A stretch of DNA of 10,975 bases from Chloroflexota bacterium (GTDB taxonomy: Bacteria > Chloroflexota > UBA6077 > CF-72): contig JAFAWJ010000101.1 of assembly GCA_019242065.1 (NCBI GenBank), forward strand, positions 1 to 10,975, read 5' to 3'. Positions 1 through 5,884 of the stretch are shown in pieces (within the stretch, counting starts at the first letter, position 1; each line of letters opens with the position of its first letter). The notes beneath the pieces are model-generated. The model saw only the letters and a list, made by a program, of their open reading frames with translations. It was not told the origin of the DNA and did not search any database. The translations under genes and the position numbers were made by a program.

Positions 1-892
1 ACCTGCAAGTCCACCACCAGGAAGAAGAACACCCCGCCCAGCGCGGCATACACCACGAACGTGGCCACGTTGGCAGCGGTGAACTGACGGCTGGCGAAGA
101 GCGTGGGTGGGAGCATCGGGTGCGGGCTGCGACGCTCATTGACGACGAACGCCACCAACGCCAGGAGTCCCGGGCCACCCGCGACCAACGTGCTGGTGGA
201 CCAGCCCCCTCTGGCGGCAATCACGGCGTACGTCAGGCCGCCCAGCCCGACCGCCCCGAGCGCGGCGCCCTGCAGGTCCTGCTGCCGGGCGGCCTGCGGG
301 TCGCGCGACTCGGGCACATGCCGCTGCGCGGTGATGACGACGACGGCGGCAAGCGGCAGGTTGATCAGGAAGACCACCGCCAGCCCGGACCCGCGACGAG
401 AGAGCCGCCGAGGAACGGACCGATGGCGCTGGCGATGCCGCCGAAGCCGGACCAGGCGCCGATCGCTGGGCCGCGCTGTTGCTCGGCGAATGAGGCCTGA
501 ATCATGGCCAGGCTGCCGGGCGTCAGCAGCGCGCCGCCGACACCTTGCAAGATGCGCGCGGCAATCAGAAACTCGATTGACGGCGCCATGGCGCACAGCG
601 CGGATGCCAGCGCGAACCACAGCGTGCCGATGATGAACACACGCCGACGACCGAACCGATCGCCGAGCGATCCGCCCAGCAGGATGAGCGACGCGAGGCT
701 GAGCGTGTAGCCGTTGACGACCCACTGCAGGCCGGCGAAGTCGGCATGCAGGTCTTCGCCGAGCGCGGGTAACGCGATGTTGACGACCGTTGCGTCCAGT
801 GCCGCCATGCCGGAGCCCAGCACCGCGGCGGCGACCACCCACTTGCCCGAGGCGGTGTCAAGGCGGAGGCCTGCGGTAGCCGCTGCCGACAT
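1..892 (-). pseudogene. MFS transporter, DHA2 (EmrB/QacA-like) family; partial and frameshifted
   Basis: This is a proton-driven multidrug-type exporter of the inner membrane. The first 175 residues, read from ATG at 892, carry the MFS signatures in order: LDATVVNIALP in the first helix, GSLGDRFGRRR (motif A), RILQGVGGALLTP (motif B) and GPFLGG followed by GWRW (motif C). The frame then hits TGA at 365-367. The adjacent frame continues the same protein at once, with VFLINLPLAAVVVITAQRHV and later an RSPHPMLPPTLF segment, and stays open to the window edge. A single C missing from the plus strand near 374-375 explains this, since GWRW followed by VFLIN is the normal family sequence. The start is fixed by the overlap with the oxygenase stop (TGATG), with no ribosome site of its own, so it is probably translationally coupled. 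The break could be a real mutation or a sequencing error. The C-terminal part lies outside the window. Confidence 0.85.
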
Positions 893-1962
893 CAGGCGCG
901 GCGCAGCGCTTCGAGCACCAGCTTCTGGAAGTGGGCGCACAGGTGCTCGCTGTTGAGCAACAGACGGCCGCGATCCGGAAGACCGCAGGCGAGACCACGT
1001 TGCACCGAGCTTGTCAGCAGGTCGTCCTCGGCGTTGACTTGTGCGTTGAAGGCGATGAGCTCGCTGGCCCAGTCCGCCGACACGTCGGGTCCAAAATACT
1101 GCTCGGAGATGCCTCGCGTGCGATCGGGGCCGTCCGGCAGGGAGACGTCGATGGCCAGGTTGGGCTGGCCGGGGTTGATGCTGATCGTGAAGTTGGGCCA
1201 CAGCAGGTGGAACTGGGCCTCGCGCACGTCACCGGCCGCGTCGTAGGCTGACGGCTTGCCCGAGAGTGTCTCGCGCACCGATGCGCGCTGCGTGGAGAAC
1301 CAGCGGTGGGATACGAGCGCATACGCCTCGGGACGGACGTCGATCACGGCACTGAACGCCGGGTGCTGCACCGGACAGTGGTAGCACTCGAGGAAGTTTT
1401 CCATGATGACTTTCCAGTTGGCGCTGGCAGTCCACTCCTGACGTTCGTGGAGCTGGAGCGATGCCAGATCGACCCCGCTCTCCGCGACGATACGCGGCAG
1501 ATCGCCGAGCACCTCCTCGAAATCCGGCGTGGCTGCATCAGCGGTGGCGAAGATCCACGGTCCCCAGGTCGCGGTTCGGACGGCGAGCAGCGGATAGTCG
1601 GCGTTGCGGAAGCCCGGCTCGGCGTTCGAGCGTGGCGCGGTGCGCAGCTGACCATCCAGCTCGTAGGTCCAGGCGTGATACGGGCACTGCAGTGTCTGGC
1701 GATTGCCAGCACCCTGGACGACGAGGTGCCGACGGTGGCGACAGACGTTGACCAGGCCGTGGAGTCCGTCGGGGGCGCGCACGAGGGCGACCGGAATGTC
1801 GCCGACGACGCTGGTGAAATAATCGCCGACGTGGTCGACCTGGGCGGTTCGGCCGACGTACTGCCAGGTGCGGCGGAAAATGCGCTCCTGCTCGATGGCG
1901 ACGACGGTCGGGTCGGTATAGAAGCGCGTGGGCAACGCTAACCCGTGGGCGAGGTCGTCCAC
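892..1962 (-). CDS. Rieske (2Fe-2S) aromatic ring-hydroxylating oxygenase, alpha subunit
   Basis: Predicted 356-aa catalytic subunit of a Rieske non-haem iron oxygenase, which uses electrons from a separate reductase to activate O2 and oxidise an organic substrate in the cytoplasm. The Rieske cluster ligands are C74, H76, C93 and H96 (CRH, then CPYH). The mononuclear iron site shows in NFLECYHCPVQHP: H195 and H200, with a likely third ligand D313 in NAEDD. The bridging acid is E192, where naphthalene dioxygenase has Asp205; a Glu here is known from carnitine monooxygenase CntA, so a quaternary amine or similar small substrate is conceivable, but this is inference. The start is GTG at 1962 with no clear Shine-Dalgarno site. 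The frame is open further upstream and reads protein-like (LADDYDQL), so the true start could lie slightly earlier. It sits 44 nt after the secreted-protein gene and overlaps the exporter start by one base. No reductase or ferredoxin gene is visible. Confidence 0.92.
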   Translation of the reverse strand: MDDLAHGLALPTRFYTDPTVVAIEQERIFRRTWQYVGRTAQVDHVGDYFTSVVGDIPVALVRAPDGLHGLVNVCRHRRHLVVQGAGNRQTLQCPYHAWTYELDGQLRTAPRSNAEPGFRNADYPLLAVRTATWGPWIFATADAATPDFEEVLGDLPRIVAESGVDLASLQLHERQEWTASANWKVIMENFLECYHCPVQHPAFSAVIDVRPEAYALVSHRWFSTQRASVRETLSGKPSAYDAAGDVREAQFHLLWPNFTISINPGQPNLAIDVSLPDGPDRTRGISEQYFGPDVSADWASELIAFNAQVNAEDDLLTSSVQRGLACGLPDRGRLLLNSEHLCAHFQKLVLEALRRA

Positions 1963-2006
1963 GAGTTGGTCGTAATCGTCGGCGAGCGGGAACAGGTGTG
2001 GGCGGC

Positions 2007-2702
2007 CTAGGGAATGATGGTCGGGTAGGTGCCAGCCACCACCAGCGGCGTGCCGGGTGTGACCGGCTGGCCGGGGATGCTCGGCGGCGTGATCGACTGG
2101 GTACGTCCGTCAGGTGTGACCACGTCGACGGTGTACATGACGGGGCCGAGGGCATAGTCGGTCGGGATGTGCCAGGTTGTGACCCAGGTCCACGGCGCGT
2201 CGGCCACGGGGGCGGAGGGGTCGCCGCGGGGCAGGAAGACGGCCGGCAAGGCGGTGCCGTCCGGCAGGGTCACCTGGGCGGTGGTGCCGTCGGCGGTGGT
2301 GAGGCGGACCTTGTTGTCCAGGTCGTACAGCTCGAAACGGAACACGACCTTCATGCCGCGCTTGTAGACGCTGTCGGTCACGCAGCCCGGCGTGGCCAGC
2401 TCGCCAAACTGGCTGGGCGTTTCGGAGGCGAGGACCTCCATGAACATCGTGAAGGGACCGATGGGGTCCTTGAAGCGGTCCGGGACGGGCGGCAGAGCAC
2501 TGGCCGGTGGTGGCGGTCCGGCGGGTGCTGGCGGCGAGGGTTGGACGCCGACGAGGGTGGTGACCTGCGGCTGGTCGCCGTTGCCGCCTGGCGGAGCCGC
2601 CTGAGCGTAGGGGGCGGCGCTGGCGGGCAGGGCTGTGACGGCGGCGAGCAGGGCGGCTCCAGCGAACGGGCCGCCGAAGCGAAGGTGACGAAGCGCAGTC
2701 AT
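2007..2702 (-). CDS. Secreted protein of unknown function with Pro-rich linker
   Basis: A 231-aa protein I do not recognise. The first ~30 residues form a Sec signal peptide (basic LRHLRF, hydrophobic core, cleavage likely after PASA), so the product is exported. A Pro/Ala-rich linker follows at about 53-75 (PSPPAPAGPPPP), then a domain from about 76 to 231 rich in alternating hydrophobic residues and motifs such as KVVFRFELYDLDN, VTLPDGT and YTVDVVTPDGRT, which look like strands of an Ig-like beta sandwich. The mature part has a single Cys (C107, in PGCVTDS). The start ATG at 2702 is supported by GGAG at 2711-2714 with 8 nt spacing. It lies 24 nt downstream of the larger secreted-protein gene and 44 nt upstream of the oxygenase, all on one strand, so it is probably co-transcribed. 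A ligand-binding or cell-surface role is possible but unsupported by any specific motif. Confidence 0.75.
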   Translation of the reverse strand: MTALRHLRFGGPFAGAALLAAVTALPASAAPYAQAAPPGGNGDQPQVTTLVGVQPSPPAPAGPPPPASALPPVPDRFKDPIGPFTMFMEVLASETPSQFGELATPGCVTDSVYKRGMKVVFRFELYDLDNKVRLTTADGTTAQVTLPDGTALPAVFLPRGDPSAPVADAPWTWVTTWHIPTDYALGPVMYTVDVVTPDGRTQSITPPSIPGQPVTPGTPLVVAGTYPTIIP

Positions 2703-2710
2703 GGGTCAGG

Positions 2711-2714
2711 CTCC
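2711..2714 (-). promoter_or_regulatory. Ribosome binding site (GGAG) of the 231-aa secreted protein
   Basis: GGAG on the minus strand, 8 nt before ATG 2702, within the 24-nt spacer between the two secreted-protein genes. It supports independent initiation at this ATG. Confidence 0.6.
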
Positions 2715-2726
2715 AGAGGGTAGGAG

Positions 2727-4244
2727 TTAGCTCGGAATGGTAATCGCCAGGCGATACGCGGGCAGTCGGTAGCCCAGACCGAGGCCGGGGAAGTCGTGGG
2801 CGAACGTCAAGACGGGGGCCCAATACCAGGCTTTACGGTCCTGGCCGTTGTAGACCATCGGATACAGATCGATCAGGTGGGTGCCCGGGCCGCCGGTGGC
2901 CACCAGCGGCATGGCGACGTCGCCATTACTGTTGAAGCCGCAGGCGTAGCCGACAAAGGCGTTGTCATACGTGACGGCGAAGCCGTTGTCGAGCTCGGTC
3001 CAGCCGAGGCCCTTAGCATGGATGGTGACGGTGTCGCCCGCCCGGGGCTGTGCGGGCTCAACTGACACCAGGCTGCGTTCGACGAAGAACGGCGTCTGGT
3101 TCATCACAGCTCGATTCTGCACGAGCTGCAGCTCGTGCCAGCCGCCCAGGTCATCCGGAACGTTCACGTCGGTTGCCAGGCTGCCCTGGGCGTCGGTGTG
3201 ACCCGTGCCGATGCTGCCCGAGACGACGTCCCAGCCACTGTCGCTGACACGGTTGCCGCGCGCGGTCATCCAGACCAGCGCGACGTCGGCGTCCGGCTGC
3301 AGTCCGGTGGCGGTCAGGTGGGTGCTGGTCTCGATCGGCCCGGAGGCGGGCTCCAGGCTGGCGCTACCGACGGCCGAGGTGAGTGGCTGGAAGGTGGTGC
3401 GCGGCTCGTCGGGACCCAGGGAGCGCACCGCGTCGGCGGCTGGCCACTCGAGCGTGTCGGGCGGCGCGCCGTTGTCGGCGGTGGTGGTGAAGGTGAACTT
3501 GAAGCCTTCGCCGTCGGGCAGGTCGGAATAGAGAAAGTCGTACGGCGACTGGTGGATGTTGAGGTAGGCAGGCACGGTGCCGGCACCGATGAAGATGGCG
3601 TGGTCGCCGAGGGTGCCACTGGCGCGGATCGTCGCGTCGGCGGTGCCGCCGGTGGTGGCCGCGGTGAGGAGGCCGGTGTACGCGTTGTCGTAGCGGACGG
3701 CTAGCGTCGAACCCGAAAACAGATTCGGATTCAGACCGGTCACTCGCAGGTGAATGGGCGTGCCGATGGGGCCGGAGGACGGCGTGGCCGTCGCGGCCAG
3801 CCGAATTTCGAAGCCGCCGCGGGCGATGTCCTGGCCGTCGACCACGGCGCGGATGTCGTGGAGCTCGCCGTAGTCCTCGGGAATGGTGAACTGGGTGGTG
3901 AACTGGCCCTGGTCATCGGTGGCGACGCTGCTGATGGGCACCCGTTTTTCGCTGAACGTCCGCTGCTTGTACGCGACGGTCTCAGGCGTCGTCTCGGTCT
4001 GGTACGAGCCGTCCAGGGTCAGCCATTGCAGATCCACGGAGGTATTCGGCTGAGCGGCGCCGGCGATCGTCACGCTGGTGCCGGCCGGGCCGGACTCGGG
4101 TGAGATGTGCAGGTTGTCCAGTCGCGGCGCGGGTTGCGATTGCGCAGCGGCGACCGACGCCAGTGGTGCCGACAGCGTGGCTAGCGCGGCGAGCAGCGCA
4201 AAGACCACGGCGCCGCGAACACGTGGCCGGCTGGATCGAAGCAT
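2727..4244 (-). CDS. Secreted multi-domain protein with four IPT/TIG-like beta units (duplicated two-domain module)
   Basis: A 505-aa exported protein of unknown function, first gene of the leftward operon. Residues 1-34 are a Sec signal peptide ending near VAAAQS. Four units follow, each opening with an IPT/TIG-like start: ISPESGPAGTSVTIAG (~47-62), TPSSGPIGTPIHLRVTG (~154-170), LEPASGPIETSTHLTATG (~297-314) and VEPAQPRAGDTVTIHAKG (~395-412). Units 1 and 3 resemble each other (TDDQGQFTTQFTIPEDYGEL versus TDAQGSLATDVNVPDDLGGW), and units 2 and 4 resemble each other (AVRYDNAYTG versus AVTYDNAFVG), so the protein is an A-B-A-B duplication. No transmembrane anchor, LPXTG or lipobox Cys is seen, so it is probably released or cell-wall associated. 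ATG 4244 is supported by GGAAGGGG 6 nt upstream. IPT-like folds usually bind proteins or carbohydrates; the partner here is unknown. Confidence 0.8.
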   Translation of the reverse strand: MLRSSRPRVRGAVVFALLAALATLSAPLASVAAAQSQPAPRLDNLHISPESGPAGTSVTIAGAAQPNTSVDLQWLTLDGSYQTETTPETVAYKQRTFSEKRVPISSVATDDQGQFTTQFTIPEDYGELHDIRAVVDGQDIARGGFEIRLAATATPSSGPIGTPIHLRVTGLNPNLFSGSTLAVRYDNAYTGLLTAATTGGTADATIRASGTLGDHAIFIGAGTVPAYLNIHQSPYDFLYSDLPDGEGFKFTFTTTADNGAPPDTLEWPAADAVRSLGPDEPRTTFQPLTSAVGSASLEPASGPIETSTHLTATGLQPDADVALVWMTARGNRVSDSGWDVVSGSIGTGHTDAQGSLATDVNVPDDLGGWHELQLVQNRAVMNQTPFFVERSLVSVEPAQPRAGDTVTIHAKGLGWTELDNGFAVTYDNAFVGYACGFNSNGDVAMPLVATGGPGTHLIDLYPMVYNGQDRKAWYWAPVLTFAHDFPGLGLGYRLPAYRLAITIPS

Positions 4245-4250
4245 CGTCGC

Positions 4251-4258
4251 CCCCTTCC
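4251..4258 (-). promoter_or_regulatory. Ribosome binding site (GGAAGGGG) of the 505-aa secreted protein
   Basis: A purine-rich GGAAGGGG stretch on the minus strand, 6 nt before ATG 4244. It fixes the start of the first gene of the leftward operon. Confidence 0.6.
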
Positions 4259-4271
4259 GGTGCGGGACATC

Positions 4272-4277
4272 ATAATA
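4272..4277 (-). promoter_or_regulatory. Possible -10 box of the leftward secreted protein-oxygenase-exporter operon
   Basis: On the minus strand this reads TATTAT, five of six matches to the sigma-70 -10 consensus and notably AT-rich for this region. Transcription would start near 4265, leaving a short leader of about 20 nt that holds the ribosome site. The hexamer 17 nt upstream (GGCTAG) is a poor -35, so activation or a different sigma factor is possible. Confidence 0.4.
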
Positions 4278-4331
4278 GGTGTTCGGTGAGGGGGCTAGCC
4301 GCAGATTCAGGGTGGATACAGGCGCCAGGTT

Positions 4332-4338
4332 AAAGGAG
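4332..4338 (+). promoter_or_regulatory. Strong ribosome binding site (AAAGGAG) before a 30-codon ORF
   Basis: AAAGGAG ends 7 nt before ATG 4346. It is stronger than anything in front of the following DUF6325 gene, so ribosomes probably load here first. Confidence 0.6.
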
Positions 4339-4345
4339 ACACGCG

Positions 4346-4438
4346 ATGCTGATGGTCATGCAAATCTCAGGCCCGATCACGAACGCGACGATGGCCGTGG
4401 CGGGAGCGCCGCGCCCCGCGCCCGCCGTCGCGGTGTGA
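4346..4438 (+). CDS. Possible 30-aa leader peptide / small ORF upstream of DUF6325 gene
   Basis: A 30-codon reading frame starting MLMVMQISGPITNATM and ending in an Ala/Pro-rich tail (PRPAPAVAV) before TGA at 4436-4438. The support is positional: a near-ideal AAAGGAG ribosome site with 7 nt spacing, ATG start, and a stop only 9 nt before the ATG of the next gene on the same strand. That next gene has only a weak ribosome site, so translation of this ORF could feed it by coupling. The peptide has a hydrophobic start but no convincing membrane segment, and I recognise no family. It could be a leader peptide, a genuine small protein, or a chance ORF whose ribosome site really serves a misplaced start. 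Confidence 0.45.
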   Translation: MLMVMQISGPITNATMAVAGAPRPAPAVAV

Positions 4439-4447
4439 GTTGGACGC

Positions 4448-4882
4448 ATGGATAACAACGACGAGGTGCTAGGACCGATCGACTACCTGGCGGTCGAGTT
4501 TCCCAACGGACGGGTCACGGGCGACGAATTCAGGGCGCTTGCCGACCTTGGCAGGCGCGGGATTATCCGTGTGCTGGACCTCGAATTCGTGACCAGATCC
4601 GCCGATGGAGCGGCGCGCAAGGTGGCGCTGAGCGACGTGGAGCATACAGACGACATCGACGCCACCATCTGGCAAGGCGCCGAGTCGGGCGTCCTCGACC
4701 AGTCGGACTTCGATCTGATCGCCGCGGGTATCGAGCCGGGCAGCCTCGCGGGCGTGCTGGTCTACGAGAACGTGTGGGCGGTGCCGCTGATCGCCGCTAT
4801 CGACCGCGCCAACGCGCGCATCGTCGGCGAAGGGCGAATCGCTGTCAGTGACCTGATGAGCTCGCTGGAGAGCGGAGGCTGA
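4448..4882 (+). CDS. DUF6325 family protein
   Basis: A 144-aa soluble, acidic protein resembling the DUF6325 family, whose members open with a GPIDYLVVEFP-like segment. Here it is GPIDYLAVEFPNGRVTGDEF (residues 9-28), followed by ALADLGRRGIIRVLDLEFV, also typical. The C-terminal half contains GSLAGVLVYENVWAVPL (~98-114) and a final helix with DRANARIVGEGRI. The molecular function of the family is unknown; no signal peptide, membrane helix or catalytic motif is apparent. The gene is followed at 4885 by a SHOCT-domain gene separated by only 2 nt, an arrangement familiar from actinobacterial and Chloroflexota-type genomes and consistent with the two products working together. ATG 4448 is chosen because the conserved part begins eight residues later; the ribosome site is weak. 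Confidence 0.85.
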   Translation: MDNNDEVLGPIDYLAVEFPNGRVTGDEFRALADLGRRGIIRVLDLEFVTRSADGAARKVALSDVEHTDDIDATIWQGAESGVLDQSDFDLIAAGIEPGSLAGVLVYENVWAVPLIAAIDRANARIVGEGRIAVSDLMSSLESGG

Positions 4883-4884
4883 GC

Positions 4885-5139
4885 ATGGGGCTGATCAAGA
4901 CGGCCGTGAAGACGGCGGTGGCGGTCAAGACCGCGCATGTGGTGCACGATCGGATCCAGCGGCGGCAGAGCGAGCAGTGGGCGGCAGCCAATCAGAGCGC
5001 GCCCGTCCCGCCCGCCGCATCCGGCGCCGCCGCGGACGATATGCTTGCGCGGCTTAGCAAGCTGGGTGAACTGCGAGCAGCCGGCGTGCTGACCGAGGCC
5101 GAGTTCGAGACGCAAAAAGCGCGCATTCTCGCGGCCTGA
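4885..5139 (+). CDS. SHOCT domain-containing protein
   Basis: A small 84-aa protein. The N-terminal half (MGLIKTAVKTAVAVKTAHVV) is Ala/Val-rich with spaced lysines, probably an amphipathic or membrane-skimming helix. A Pro/Ala linker (~50-60) follows. Residues ~63-83 are a SHOCT domain: LSKLGELRAAGVLTEAEFE then KARIL, matching the family pattern L-x2-L-x2-L-x2-AG-x-(I/L)-T-x2-EF. SHOCT domains are short C-terminal helical hairpins thought to mediate oligomerisation or membrane association. The ribosome site GGAGG (4874-4878) lies inside the last codons of the DUF6325 gene, 6 nt before ATG 4885, so the two are in one operon and tightly linked in expression. Confidence 0.9.
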   Translation: MGLIKTAVKTAVAVKTAHVVHDRIQRRQSEQWAAANQSAPVPPAASGAAADDMLARLSKLGELRAAGVLTEAEFETQKARILAA

Positions 5140-5156
5140 GCCACAATGGTCGACTG

Positions 5157-5699
5157 ATGGGTGCGCGCGTCGTGGCTGTCAGTCGCAGCCCTGAGCACAC
5201 GCTGACCAAGGTCAATCAGGGTGGCATCCGACTGCTCGACGGGCTGGGCGTCGACGGTGACGCGCACCTGGGCAAGACGGTCCGGCATCGCTCGCGGGTG
5301 CGGCACGGTGCGCAGCAGCCGAATCTGCGCCAGGTGCACCTGATCCATGCGGAGCTGTTTGACGAGCTACGGTCGGCGGGCTTTGTGGTCCGAGCGGGCA
5401 CGATGGGCGAAAACATCACGACGCTGGGCCTCGACCTGCTGGGCCTGCCGACGGGGACGCGGCTGCGCGTCGGGACGACAGCGGTTGTCGAAGTGACGGG
5501 CTTGCGCAACCCGTGCCGACAACTCGAGCGCATCCAGCCAGGGCTCATGGCGGCGGTCCTGGACCGCGACGATCAGGGCCAGCTGGTCCGCAAGGCCGGC
5601 GTGATGGGCATTGTCGTGGCGGGCGGTGAGGTTCGGCCGGGCGACGCGATCGAGATCCAACTGCCCACGGGCCCGCATCGGCCGCTCGAGTGCGTGTGA
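5157..5699 (+). CDS. MOSC domain-containing protein
   Basis: A 180-aa single-domain MOSC protein (molybdenum cofactor sulfurase C-terminal fold). MOSC proteins are sulfur or molybdopterin handling proteins, and members such as YiiM and mARC reduce N-hydroxylated compounds with bound Moco. Visible family features are GVDGDAH (31-37), QPNLRQVHLIHAEL (54-67), GTMGENITT (81-89) and GLRNPCRQLE (115-124), with C120 as the conserved Cys expected to ligate molybdenum or carry sulfur. The end has the usual VRPGD motif before the last strand. There is no ferredoxin-like domain, so it would need a partner. It starts 17 nt after the SHOCT stop with no clear ribosome site, which suggests read-through from the DUF6325-SHOCT unit, although the functional link is unclear. 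It converges on the CheB-like gene. Confidence 0.9.
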   Translation: MGARVVAVSRSPEHTLTKVNQGGIRLLDGLGVDGDAHLGKTVRHRSRVRHGAQQPNLRQVHLIHAELFDELRSAGFVVRAGTMGENITTLGLDLLGLPTGTRLRVGTTAVVEVTGLRNPCRQLERIQPGLMAAVLDRDDQGQLVRKAGVMGIVVAGGEVRPGDAIEIQLPTGPHRPLECV

Positions 5700-5711
5700 C
5701 CCGGGAGAACA

Positions 5712-5748
5712 CGCCGCGCTGAGAAAAGGCCCCGGTCCCAGCGCGGCG
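5712..5748. repeat. Perfect 10-bp inverted repeat in the convergent spacer
   Basis: CGCCGCGCTG (5712-5721) pairs perfectly with CAGCGCGGCG (5739-5748) around a 17-nt loop. It begins 12 nt after the MOSC stop. It could end transcription of the plus-strand unit, but no T-run follows on either strand, so a classic intrinsic terminator is not supported. Confidence 0.6.
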
Positions 5749-5769
5749 CATCCCTTGGTGTCGGTCTTT

Positions 5770-5808
5770 GCGAAGGGACCAACGCGTGACGGGTACGCGT
5801 TGCTTCGC
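5770..5808. repeat. 13-bp bulged hairpin in the convergent spacer
   Basis: GCGAAG (5770-5775) pairs with CTTCGC (5803-5808), and CAACGCG (5780-5786) pairs with CGCGTTG (5796-5802). A 4-nt bulge GGAC lies on the 5' side, and the loop is TGACGGGTA. All 13 pairs are Watson-Crick. It may be a terminator, RNA processing site or protein-binding palindrome; a short GTTTT follows about 9 nt later on the plus strand. Confidence 0.6.
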
Positions 5809-5852
5809 CAGGGCTCCGCGTTTTCACCGTAGCGCAGTGCCACTCAGCCCGG

Positions 5853-5874
5853 GAATGTGCAGGGCTACACATTC
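5853..5874. repeat. 7-bp inverted repeat just after the CheB-like stop
   Basis: GAATGTG (5853-5859) and CACATTC (5868-5874) form a perfect 7-bp stem with an 8-nt loop. It begins 10 nt past the stop of the CheB-like gene, the position of a 3'-end hairpin for the leftward signalling operon. No U-tract follows on the minus strand. Confidence 0.5.
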
Positions 5875-5884
5875 TGGTCCGGAG

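Noticed and set aside
893..1201. Upstream extension of the MFS frame to 1201
   Set aside because: The extra 103 residues are Arg/Pro-rich antisense-quality sequence lying inside the oxygenase gene; MFS homology starts after ATG 892, which overlaps the oxygenase stop.
1998..2723. 241-codon plus-strand frame, Gly-rich
   Set aside because: It is a shadow of the secreted-protein gene, which has a signal peptide and ribosome site; the Gly-rich product mirrors Pro-rich codons.
5712..5874. Intrinsic terminator calls for the three hairpins
   Set aside because: No T-tract follows any stem in the proper orientation, so they are listed as inverted repeats only.
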